From contig CAJTZE010000048.1 in NCBI GenBank assembly GCA_910584265.1, positions 1-24,698 on the forward strand: DNA of 24,698 bases, written 5' to 3'. This stretch comes from an uncultured Dorea sp. Its GTDB lineage: Bacteria; Bacillota; Clostridia; Lachnospirales; Lachnospiraceae. Below the pieces are notes generated by a model that saw nothing but the letters and a program-made list of their open reading frames with translations, searched no databases and was not told the DNA's origin. This document shows, piece after piece, positions 17,593-24,262 of this stretch (positions are counted from its first letter, which is position 1; each line of letters starts with the position of its first letter). Both the position numbers and the translations under genes were made by a program.

Positions 17593-18906
17593 GTGGAAGA
17601 AAAAATGCTGGAGGAATGCGCTCTTTATTTCAGAAGGAATAAAGCGTATACCCGTATGTTTACGGAGATGAAGAAAAAATACATAAAGTATGGGAGGCTC
17701 ACAGGACAAATTTTACTTAAAAATTTGTCTGAGGCAGAATGCAGCGCATTGGGGGCGGTTTTGGGAACAAGTCTGCTGCCTGGCGATTTTGCATTTTCTG
17801 TTTCCCGGCTGCAGGCGGCATTGGATGAGACGAAGTACTGTGGTGTCGAAGTGGAGGCGCTTGTAGAAAGATATTTTGATGAAAAGATACTGTCAAACAG
17901 CCAAAGAAAAGAAGAAAAGATGGAGTTAAATAATCGATTTTGGGAGGCCTTGCTGCGTGAAGCAAGAAGCCGGTTTGAAAAGGATGCCTCGGGAATTCTT
18001 TGGCTAAATGAAGTGCAGGAACAGCGAAAATACGGCTATCAGCTGATTGTAAGGGAAAGAGAGAAATCGAATGATGGTATAAAGGAAGTGATTATGGAAG
18101 TATGTAGCGCATTGGCATACTTGTCGAGGGGAGATGGAAATGGAAATAAAAATGTTAGACTGGCTGTACTGGGAGCAGAAATAACAAAGAATCCCCACTA
18201 CTTTGACAGGCAGAATGCCGCGGGACGTTTGTTGCTTAGCGCTTTAAGCTTTATCTATAGAGTAGAGGAACCAAAAGTACAGGAGGATGTTTTGGCGTTA
18301 TATTATATGGCGGGTATTATGCCTGATGACATCTCCAGCTATACTACGTGTTATGGAATCCATTTCTATGAGGGAGATAGTGAACATGAAGCATATCGAT
18401 ATTTTATTGAAAAAGGTGAAAAGTATGTTTTGACACTTTCCAATTTGAGTAGGTTGACAAGGGCAGATAGCAGCAGGAAGAAAGTTTTCATCATCGAAAA
18501 CCAGATGGTTTTTTCTCAGGTGTGTGATGAAATAGGTGGGGAAGAATATTCGGTTGTGTGTACTTCCGGACAGTTGAGAACTGCTTCTTTATTTTTAATA
18601 GATTTGTTGCTAAAGTCCGGATGCAAATTATATTACTGCGGTGATATTGACCCGGAAGGAATTGAGATTGCGGACAGAGTGCTTGTAAGAGGCTCCGGAC
18701 AGATTTTTCCATGGAGAATGATGACAGAAGACTACTATCGTTCAATATCGGATGAGATACTTACAAAGAGACGATTGAAGCGGTTGGATAAAATTACGAA
18801 TGTCCAATTAAGGGAACTTGCGGAAATTTTGAAAGTAGAGAAAAAAGCAGGATATCAGGAGCATTTGATTGGTATGATGCTGGAGGATATTAAGGCAATA
18901 AAATAG
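17593..18906 (+). CDS. jetD: Wadjet type II nuclease subunit JetD (TIGR02679/DUF3323-DUF2399)
   Basis: A 437-residue protein from a GTG start. The N-terminal DUF3323-like part contains KKYIKYGRLTGQILLKNL. The C-terminal DUF2399 part is a Toprim-like domain: Glu302 in VFIIENQ and Asp351-Ile-Asp353-Pro-Glu-Gly in YYCGDIDPEG, the acidic metal-binding triad expected for DNA cleavage. An open frame reaches back to 17560 inside jetC. The GTG at 17593 is preferred because GAGGAG (17580-17585) sits 7 bases upstream; an ATG at 17605 is the alternative. In Wadjet this subunit cleaves the plasmid after JetABC loop extrusion (family knowledge). It closes the operon; no clear terminator follows on the + strand. 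Confidence 0.9.
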   Translation: MEEKMLEECALYFRRNKAYTRMFTEMKKKYIKYGRLTGQILLKNLSEAECSALGAVLGTSLLPGDFAFSVSRLQAALDETKYCGVEVEALVERYFDEKILSNSQRKEEKMELNNRFWEALLREARSRFEKDASGILWLNEVQEQRKYGYQLIVREREKSNDGIKEVIMEVCSALAYLSRGDGNGNKNVRLAVLGAEITKNPHYFDRQNAAGRLLLSALSFIYRVEEPKVQEDVLALYYMAGIMPDDISSYTTCYGIHFYEGDSEHEAYRYFIEKGEKYVLTLSNLSRLTRADSSRKKVFIIENQMVFSQVCDEIGGEEYSVVCTSGQLRTASLFLIDLLLKSGCKLYYCGDIDPEGIEIADRVLVRGSGQIFPWRMMTEDYYRSISDEILTKRRLKRLDKITNVQLRELAEILKVEKKAGYQEHLIGMMLEDIKAIK

Positions 18907-19115
18907 GATAAAGTGCATGAGAAATTGAAAAAACTAAACAAGACTGTAAAATTAATTGTGTATTATCATAAATTGATAGGAGTTGCAGGCATAAACTGTG
19001 CATAGCTATTGTATACATGAAATCGCAGTTCGACATAGCTTATAAAGAAAAAATAAAGGAATCTAAAAAAGTATACTTATTGAACTACTAATGTTCAATA
19101 AGGTATAAAAAATTG
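18907..19115. other. Non-coding gap after Wadjet
   Basis: About 210 bp of A/T-rich sequence with no open frame that has a ribosome-binding site. It contains the hairpin at 19072-19107 directly before the first orphan protease tail. I recognise no remnant gene in it. Confidence 0.5.
19072..19107 (-). terminator. Perfect 10-bp hairpin next to the protease-tail repeat
   Basis: CTTATTGAAC (19076-19085) pairs with GTTCAATAAG (19093-19102) around a 7-base loop. Past a bulged G, four more pairs (TATA) extend the stem. A-runs flank both sides, so only on the - strand is the hairpin followed by a T-run, as in an intrinsic terminator. No - strand gene is nearby, so it may instead be an element end. 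Confidence 0.45.
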
Positions 19116-19117
19116 TT

Positions 19118-19261
19118 AGTCCTTACTTGACAGCACCATATGGGGAGAAGGTGAAGGCATATTTAAGGAGAGGAGCAAAGCCGTTGCCTGGGTTTACAGA
19201 GTATCCGAATCCGCAGGTGGGGTATGGGGCGCTTTGCGTGAGGGATAGTCTGCCAGTTTGA
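19118..19261 (+). pseudogene. Orphan 3' end of an S8 protease gene (copy 1)
   Basis: A 48-codon reading frame ending in TGA encodes the C-terminus of a subtilase: YGEKVKAYLRRGAKPLPGF, then TEYPNPQVGYGALCVRDSLPV. This matches the end of the intact protease at 7833-9590 almost residue for residue. It differs in three extra codons (Thr-Ala-Pro) before YGEK and in Thr-Glu for Asp-Met. No catalytic part, start codon or ribosome site is present, so it is a fragment. Downstream it continues into a copy of the AbiE promoter. It shares features with copy 2 that the intact gene lacks, so both fragments come from a different paralogue. Confidence 0.88.
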
Positions 19262-19317
19262 ATCGTATTTTTTCATTATATAGTAAAAATGTGATTAAGT
19301 AAATGAAAAACATAATC

Positions 19318-19346
19318 TTCTCAATTCTGAAGAATAATGGTATACT
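19318..19346 (+). promoter_or_regulatory. Duplicated copy of the AbiE promoter
   Basis: TTCTCA (19318-19323), a 17-base spacer and TATACT (19341-19346) match the block at 9628-9656 in sequence and spacing. The bases upstream (ATTAAG, AATGAAAA, CATA) align as well. It now precedes only a truncated gene start. Confidence 0.55.
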
Positions 19347-19373
19347 GAATTTATTATGAAAGACATAATACGA

Positions 19374-19430
19374 ATGGTTGTAATAACATATAATAATCAG
19401 TTCGTTAGGGAAGAGACAATTGCATTGTAG
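19374..19430 (+). pseudogene. Truncated start of a second AbiEi-like gene
   Basis: A 18-codon frame begins MVVITYNNQF, matching MAVITYNDQL at the start of the AbiEi gene at 9681, then diverges and hits a stop. Together with the promoter copy upstream and the protease tail it shows that the duplicated block runs from the protease 3' end into the neighbouring antitoxin gene. The breakpoint lies near 19401-19405. Starting at the in-frame ATG at 19356 is also possible. Confidence 0.65.
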
Positions 19431-19431
19431 T

Positions 19432-19691
19432 AAAGAATTTATCAGTAAGGAAGAATTTTTAAATACCTGTAAAGAGGTGGAGAATGAGTGGGAAAGGATT
19501 TAGGAAGAGATTCAGGAGATCAAGAGGCGAATGGTTGAAAAGCATGAATTATTGAAAAAACAGTATTTTTCAAAGGAAAGGTAAAGTTTTGAGATATAGA
19601 AAAATTGAGAGAAAAACGCTGGAGAAGAATCTGGATGTGGTATATGTGTATTTATGATGGGAGGGCGGATATTTTGTGGAAAGTAGTTTGA
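19432..19691 (+). pseudogene. Degraded coding remnant, possibly a serine recombinase C-terminus
   Basis: One frame (19432-19584) reads KEFISKEEFLNTCKEVENEW, then an in-frame stop, then EEIQEIKRRMVEKHELLKKQ: a helical, charged stretch. After a gap, two overlapping frames give LDVVYVY (19631-19651) and DGRADILWK (19656-19682), which join across a frameshift. Coiled coil followed by a VxVYxDGRxDIxWK-like strand is the pattern at the end of many large serine recombinases. The match is by eye and short. It could be an unrelated decayed gene, but the stop and the frameshift show it is not intact. Confidence 0.35.
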
Positions 19692-19958
19692 TGGGGGGGA
19701 CAGCATAAAATATTGTGGCAATGACTTGACTTCTTTGGATATTATGCGTTTGGAGGGGGACGGTTTGTTAAGGTGAAGTAACACCCTTTGTGACAAAATG
19801 TTATGTTCCCAGATTAAGTAGGGATAGAGATATTGGTTCAAGTTCGCAGATCTGGGAGATGGCGAAAATGGCAGACTGAAAAAATAAAATGCGACTATTA
19901 GAAAAGTGACAGATTTTTGACTGCATGAGTTATAATAAAAATGAAAACTTAAAAAGTG
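19692..19958. other. Non-coding stretch before the RnlA-fusion gene
   Basis: About 270 bp without a supported gene. It begins G-rich and becomes A/T-rich towards the promoter at 19959. I see no repeat, tRNA or hairpin of note here. Confidence 0.5.
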
Positions 19959-19987
19959 TTGATTTTTGATAGATAGTTTGTTATTAT
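19959..19987 (+). promoter_or_regulatory. Promoter of the RNase H1-RnlA / RnlB operon
   Basis: TTGATT (19959-19964) and TATTAT (19982-19987) have a 17-base spacer and sit 28 bp before the start codon, followed by the strong site AAAGGAGG at 20004-20011. A TATAAT at 19985-19990 is an alternative -10 with poorer spacing. Confidence 0.55.
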
Positions 19988-20015
19988 AATAAATCTGTCA
20001 TTTAAAGGAGGTACC

Positions 20016-21743
20016 ATGGCGAATAAATATTATGCAGTAAAAAAGGGAAAGACACCAGGGATATATAATTCATGGGATGAGTGCAAAGCACAAATTGATG
20101 GGGTTTCAGGTGCAGAATATAAAAGTTTTAAATCTGAGCAGGAAGCACGGGATTATATTGGCGATAGTGTTGAACAGGAGATTATGAATAAATCTGTTGA
20201 AAATGTAAATACTTCATGTGTTAAAGCCTATGTGGACGGAAGTTATAATTCTGGAACGAATGAGTTCTCATATGGGATGATTGTTCTTCAAAATGGTGAA
20301 GAGTTAAAGTTTGCTGAGAAATATAATGATAAAGAACTTGCTGTTATGCATAATGTAGCTGGCGAAATAAAGGGTGCTGAAGCAGCAATGAGATATGCAG
20401 TTGAAAATTTACTGGAAAGTATAATTATTTACCATGATTATGAAGGCATTGCAAAATGGTGTTTAGGTGAATGGAAAGCAAATAAAGAAGGTACAAAAGC
20501 TTATAAGGAATATTATGAGAGTATAAAAGATAAAGTATCTATTTCATTTATAAAAGTAACTGGACATTCTAATAATAAATACAATGACATTGCGGATGAA
20601 TTGGCAAAACAGGCACTTGGAATTGTAAAAGAAAAACATGCTATTGAAATCTCAAACGAGAAAGGAAACTCAGAAATGGCTACATCAAAGAGTTTGTATA
20701 TTATTAGAGATATTACGAAATTAGAACAATTGTTAGATGAGACTGCAAAAAGTATTTGGCCTGATGCAATTGGAAAAGGGATTAAAGAGGTAGGACAACA
20801 TAAGAGGTATACTTTTGAAGTAGATGGGGCTAATTTCTTTTTAGATATTTATCAAAGAGGAGACGGACAAACAACATTAAGACCAACAGGTTCAAATTTC
20901 GAAAATGCAGCTAAATTGAAAGAGGCAGTTGAATTAAAAGGGTATAAAACAACATCGGAACAAAAACAGTACACAATGTTTGTAGGAGAAGATTGGATTG
21001 AAAAAACAGTTCAGTATTTATCTGGTTTGTGTGATGGCAATGTTGAAAAGTATGAAGAAGAGGGACATGATCGATATGTATTTGTAAGTGATATTGGGGA
21101 TAAATTGACATTACATGTGTATTCCAATCATAGAATTATGGTACAGGGAAAACCTTTATACTTGTACAATGAATTTTTGTCATATGTATCATATTCACCT
21201 AAAGTTGAAATGAATGACATTATAAAAGTAACAAATGAATTTGTTGATACGAATACAGATGTGGATGAAGCTCGTAATAAAATGTCAAAAATGATGCCTG
21301 TGGCATATGCAGGTACTGTTGATCCTGTAATATGGAAATTGTTTTCTCCTTCAGTAACATTATGTGATGATAAGAAGGAATTAGAAGATTATTCTTGTTT
21401 TACGTTCCCATCTCTAAGAGCTTTAGAAGGATATTTAAAATATCTACTTGCTGAAAAGAATATTGTTATTGATGAAGCACACAATTTCGGTACTGTATTC
21501 AACAAAGGCTCTAATGGTAGAGCAACTGTTATTCAAAAGCATGTAAAGGATATTGCAGATTCCGATTATGTTGAAGCATTAGAAGATGTATATAATTATT
21601 TTAAAGAGAATCGTCATGTGATTTTCCATGTTAATCAAATCCTAATTGATACAAAAGTAATTGAGAATAAGCAGGAAGCTATCTCAATTATTAATGATGT
21701 CGCTGCTCTTATAGAGCGTACATATAAAAAGATAATAAATTAA
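20016..21743 (+). CDS. rnlA: RNase H1 fused to RnlA-family (RNase LS) HEPN toxin
   Basis: A 575-residue three-part protein. Residues 4-48 (YYAVKKGKTPGIYNSWDECK...) form the RNA-DNA hybrid-binding domain of RNase H1. Residues 68-202 are an RNase H domain with all four acidic residues: Asp74 in YVDGSY, Glu117 in AGEIKGAE, Asp141 in YHDYEG and Asp191 in KYNDIAD, plus His184. Residues about 222-575 match the length and layout of E. coli RnlA (RNase LS). They end in a HEPN domain with Glu471 (LRALEGYL) and Arg533-x4-His538 (NRHVIFH), the spacing I recall for the E. coli catalytic Glu, Arg and His. In E. coli, RnlA activity depends on a separate RNase HI, so the fusion is meaningful. RnlB follows. 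The DNA is clearly more A/T-rich than regions 1-2, a sign of transfer. Confidence 0.85.
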   Translation: MANKYYAVKKGKTPGIYNSWDECKAQIDGVSGAEYKSFKSEQEARDYIGDSVEQEIMNKSVENVNTSCVKAYVDGSYNSGTNEFSYGMIVLQNGEELKFAEKYNDKELAVMHNVAGEIKGAEAAMRYAVENLLESIIIYHDYEGIAKWCLGEWKANKEGTKAYKEYYESIKDKVSISFIKVTGHSNNKYNDIADELAKQALGIVKEKHAIEISNEKGNSEMATSKSLYIIRDITKLEQLLDETAKSIWPDAIGKGIKEVGQHKRYTFEVDGANFFLDIYQRGDGQTTLRPTGSNFENAAKLKEAVELKGYKTTSEQKQYTMFVGEDWIEKTVQYLSGLCDGNVEKYEEEGHDRYVFVSDIGDKLTLHVYSNHRIMVQGKPLYLYNEFLSYVSYSPKVEMNDIIKVTNEFVDTNTDVDEARNKMSKMMPVAYAGTVDPVIWKLFSPSVTLCDDKKELEDYSCFTFPSLRALEGYLKYLLAEKNIVIDEAHNFGTVFNKGSNGRATVIQKHVKDIADSDYVEALEDVYNYFKENRHVIFHVNQILIDTKVIENKQEAISIINDVAALIERTYKKIIN

Positions 21744-21772
21744 GATATTCAATTATAATGAAAGGTGGTAGT

Positions 21773-22129
21773 ATGAAGAACTTTGAATTAATTAAGCTCA
21801 ATAACAGTAAATATGATTATCTGGTAATTGCTACCACGTATATCAGTCCGGTATCAACATTGACTGATGTACAAAACGAACTTACAGATAAAGCGGGAAA
21901 AATTATTTTTGATTTAACATTGATTAATGGAACCAGCAGTAATCGATATATATCAGCATCATTTGAAAATGGAATTGTTAACAGACGTTCATTTGATGTT
22001 GTGAAAGCAATTGAACCAAATGTTGAGCATATCAGTTTAGATTTTTTTGTTCATCATGCGGATCTTGTAGAAAATGGAACAATTCCTAATGCCTTGAAAT
22101 CCTTATTGGTTGCAGGAGTATGTGTGTAG
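21773..22129 (+). CDS. rnlB: RnlB-family antitoxin
   Basis: A 118-residue protein from the ATG at 21773, 29 bp after the toxin stop. The centre GKIIFDLTLINGTSSNRYIS corresponds in pattern to GEILFDLLxxNGxxxNRF of E. coli RnlB, and the total size is close to its 123 residues. RnlB binds and restrains the RnlA nuclease; loss of this labile protein after phage shut-off of host expression frees the toxin (family knowledge). An ATG at 21758 is in frame but lacks a ribosome site, whereas AAAGGTGG (21761-21768) serves the ATG at 21773. It shares the low GC of the toxin gene and is closed by a strong terminator. Confidence 0.85.
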   Translation: MKNFELIKLNNSKYDYLVIATTYISPVSTLTDVQNELTDKAGKIIFDLTLINGTSSNRYISASFENGIVNRRSFDVVKAIEPNVEHISLDFFVHHADLVENGTIPNALKSLLVAGVCV

Positions 22130-22132
22130 ATG

Positions 22133-22169
22133 AAAAGCATCAGATACAAGAAATGTGTCTGATGCTTTT
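22133..22169 (+). terminator. Strong intrinsic terminator after rnlB
   Basis: AAAAGCATCAGA (22133-22144) pairs perfectly with TCTGATGCTTTT (22158-22169). After a G-T wobble three more pairs follow, closing on the 5-base loop AGAAA. The stem begins 3 bases after the stop codon and ends in four Ts, and its A-run side could also terminate transcription from the other strand. Confidence 0.85.
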
Positions 22170-22220
22170 GAAGATTATAAAGTAATGATAAAAAATATTA
22201 AAAAAATATAAAATTATATT

Positions 22221-22364
22221 AGTCCTTACTTGACAGCACCATATGGGGAGAAGGTGAAAGCGTATTTGAGAAGAGGGGCGAGGGCGCTTCCAGGGTTTAC
22301 GGAGTATCCCAATCCCCAGGTGGGATATGGGGCGGTTTGTGTTAGGGATAGTATACTAATATAA
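22221..22364 (+). pseudogene. Orphan 3' end of an S8 protease gene (copy 2)
   Basis: A second 48-codon subtilase tail: YGEKVKAYLRRGARALPGF then TEYPNPQVGYGAVCVRDSILI and a TAA stop. It has the same length, the same extra Thr-Ala-Pro codons and the same first codon (Ser-Pro-Tyr-Leu) as copy 1. The first 40 bp (22219-22258) are identical to 19116-19155. Beyond that most differences fall at third codon positions, so the two tails diverged while still coding. No catalytic part or start is present. It lies between the rnlB terminator and the serine recombinase element. Confidence 0.88.
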
Positions 22365-22459
22365 ATTGTGAAAATAGTAAAAGTCTGTTATAATCAAAGA
22401 AAAATGTAAGTGTATCAAATATGGGTTAAACCAGATAGGGATAAAAATAGATATGTATC

Positions 22460-22485
22460 GGCAGGAGCATAGATTTTCTCCTGCC
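22460..22485 (-). terminator. Hairpin downstream of the serine recombinase
   Basis: GGCAGGAG (22460-22467) pairs with CTCCTGCC (22478-22485), loop of 10. On the - strand it follows the recombinase stop by 10 bases. The T-content after it (TACATATCTATTTTTAT) is uneven, so termination is likely but not certain. Confidence 0.55.
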
Positions 22486-22495
22486 ACGCCTATAT

Positions 22496-24154
22496 TTAGG
22501 CGGTTTGACGTTTGGTACGTTTTCCGTATTCACGTTCCATTTCCCGCATTTCCTCGTCCGTGGGGATGTCCACAATCCCGACATAGGAATAGTAGATGTC
22601 GATTTTCTGTGTCCGTTTCCCGTCCTTTTTCTCACGCTCATGGACTACGATTTTATCCACAAATGCGTTTAGGACTTCGGGCGTTAGCTCGTCGATGCGG
22701 GTGTATTTCTTGGTGACGGCTATCAGCTTGGCGACATTGGTCGCTTCCGTGTCGGCTTCGCTGACCTCGGCTGTCAAGGCTTCAATTTCCTGCTTTAGCT
22801 GTTCCTGCTCGGCTTCATATCCGTCCGACAGCTTGTAAAAGCGTTCGTCATTCAGCTTTCCGTTGACATTATCCTCATAGATTTTACGGAACAGGCGGTC
22901 AAGCTCCTTTATCCGCTTTTCGTCCTTTTCTATCTGTTTCTGCTTTGCGGATAACTCGTATCGGCGTTCCGCAAGGGTGGCGTCAATCTGCTGTCGGATA
23001 AACACACGCTCAAACTGCTGTAAATAGGACAGGAACTGCTGAAGCTGTTTCAGCACCAACTGTTTTAATGCGTCCTCTCGGATATAGTGCTGCGTACATT
23101 CCTTTGCCCTGCTCGTCCTTTTATACATGGAACAGCGGAAATGCGTATTCCCGTTGGCGGTGGCTAAACTTAATTTTGCCCCGCAATCCGCACAATAGAG
23201 CAGCCCTGAAAAGATACTTGTCAATCCGCTTTTGGTCGGTCTGCGTTTGTTCTCCCGTATCATCTGCACTTTTTCCCACATATCCCTGTCAATGATGGGT
23301 GTATGGGCGTCCTCGATATACGTCCGCCTGTCCTTTGCGGTGGGGATGCGTTTCCTGCTCTTAAAGCCTAAACGGGTGGATTTAAAGCTCTCCGTCACGC
23401 CGATATATGCCACATTTTCCAGAATGGATGCAATCGTGGCTGGCTCCCAGTTATAGGGATGTTCCGATTTTTTTGCAACGCCGATTCCCTTTGACACCTT
23501 ATAGGCTGACGGGGTAAGCACCTTGTCCTCCCAGAGGGCTGTGGCAATGGCTGACACGCCTTTCCCCTGCAAACAGAGTGAGAATATCCTGCGGACGACT
23601 GCCGCCGCTTCCTCGTCTACGAGCCAACGGGTCTTGTCATCTGGATTACGCAAATACCCGTAGGGTGGTGCACCCAAATGCTCGCCTGCAAGCCCTTTCG
23701 CTTTCTTGACTTCCTTTACCTTTTTGCTCGTGCTTTTGGGATACCATTCGTTGAAAAGGTTGGTAAAGGCGGCAAATTCGTTGCTCTCAAGGCTGCCCGT
23801 GTCCACGTTGTCCATGATGGCGATGAACCTCACGCCCGCTTCGGGGTAGATAATTTCGGAGTAAGAGCCGACCTCGATATAGTTCCTGCCGAAGCGTGAT
23901 AAGTCTTTGACAATGACGGTCTTTACAAGCCCTTTTTCAATGTCCGCCGACATTTCCTTAAAGCTTGGGCGGTCAAAATTCGTACCCGTATAGCCGTCGT
24001 CCACATAGAATTTCGGGTTAGGGAAACCGTGTTCTTTCGCATATTTCATCAGATATTCTTTCTGGTTTACAATGCTGTTGCTTTCGCCTTCCCGCCCATC
24101 GTCTTGGCTTAACCTACAATATAATGCCGTAAAATCTTCCTGCTGTCTTTTCAT
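22496..24154 (-). CDS. Large serine recombinase (TnpX-like, DUF4368 C-terminus)
   Basis: A 552-residue site-specific recombinase. The N-terminal resolvase domain has YCRLSQDD with nucleophile Ser16, DDGYTGTNFDRPSF, and VKDLSRFGRNYIEVG. A recombinase domain follows (GAPPYGYL...WLVDEEAAAVVRRIF), then a zinc ribbon (CADCG and CSMYKR...C) and a coiled coil from about residue 380. The end, VDKIVVHEREKKDGKRTQKIDIYY, is typical of DUF4368 recombinases. Such enzymes excise and integrate Tn4451-like and related mobilizable or conjugative elements. The frame opens 20 codons further upstream, but the ATG at 24154 follows AAAGGAGAG and gives the usual N-terminus MKRQQEDFTALY. Its higher GC differs sharply from the RnlAB block. 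Confidence 0.95.
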   Translation of the reverse strand: MKRQQEDFTALYCRLSQDDGREGESNSIVNQKEYLMKYAKEHGFPNPKFYVDDGYTGTNFDRPSFKEMSADIEKGLVKTVIVKDLSRFGRNYIEVGSYSEIIYPEAGVRFIAIMDNVDTGSLESNEFAAFTNLFNEWYPKSTSKKVKEVKKAKGLAGEHLGAPPYGYLRNPDDKTRWLVDEEAAAVVRRIFSLCLQGKGVSAIATALWEDKVLTPSAYKVSKGIGVAKKSEHPYNWEPATIASILENVAYIGVTESFKSTRLGFKSRKRIPTAKDRRTYIEDAHTPIIDRDMWEKVQMIRENKRRPTKSGLTSIFSGLLYCADCGAKLSLATANGNTHFRCSMYKRTSRAKECTQHYIREDALKQLVLKQLQQFLSYLQQFERVFIRQQIDATLAERRYELSAKQKQIEKDEKRIKELDRLFRKIYEDNVNGKLNDERFYKLSDGYEAEQEQLKQEIEALTAEVSEADTEATNVAKLIAVTKKYTRIDELTPEVLNAFVDKIVVHEREKKDGKRTQKIDIYYSYVGIVDIPTDEEMREMEREYGKRTKRQTA

Positions 24155-24197
24155 AAAGCTCTCCTTTCTGACAGCAGACACGGTATTGTGAAGTGTA

Positions 24198-24231
24198 GGT
24201 ACAGTGTACCACATCTGTCCTCAAACTTCAA
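24198..24231 (-). promoter_or_regulatory. Recombinase promoter with palindromic operator
   Basis: On the - strand, TTGAAG (24226-24231) and TACACT (24203-24208) are 17 bases apart. The perfect palindrome GGTACA-C-TGTACC (24198-24210) covers the -10 box, as expected for a repressor operator. A second perfect palindrome, CGCTTTAAAGCG (24232-24243), abuts the -35. Confidence 0.6.
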
Positions 24232-24262
24232 CGCTTTAAAGCGATAATTCTTCCGCTGCCTG

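Noticed and set aside
18907..20015. CRISPR array or tRNA attachment site in the long gap between Wadjet and the RnlA fusion
   Set aside because: No regularly spaced short repeats and no cloverleaf or CCA-type 3' end were seen. The repeats present are protease-gene tails.
20016..20640. The fusion gene as a plain housekeeping RNase H1
   Set aside because: The frame continues without stop for another 350 codons that match RnlA in length and HEPN motif and is followed by an RnlB-like gene. A housekeeping rnhA would end near residue 205.
22453..23899. Several + strand open frames opposite the recombinase
   Set aside because: They overlap the serine recombinase on the other strand, lack ribosome sites and give low-complexity Cys/Ser/Phe-rich peptides typical of antisense shadows.
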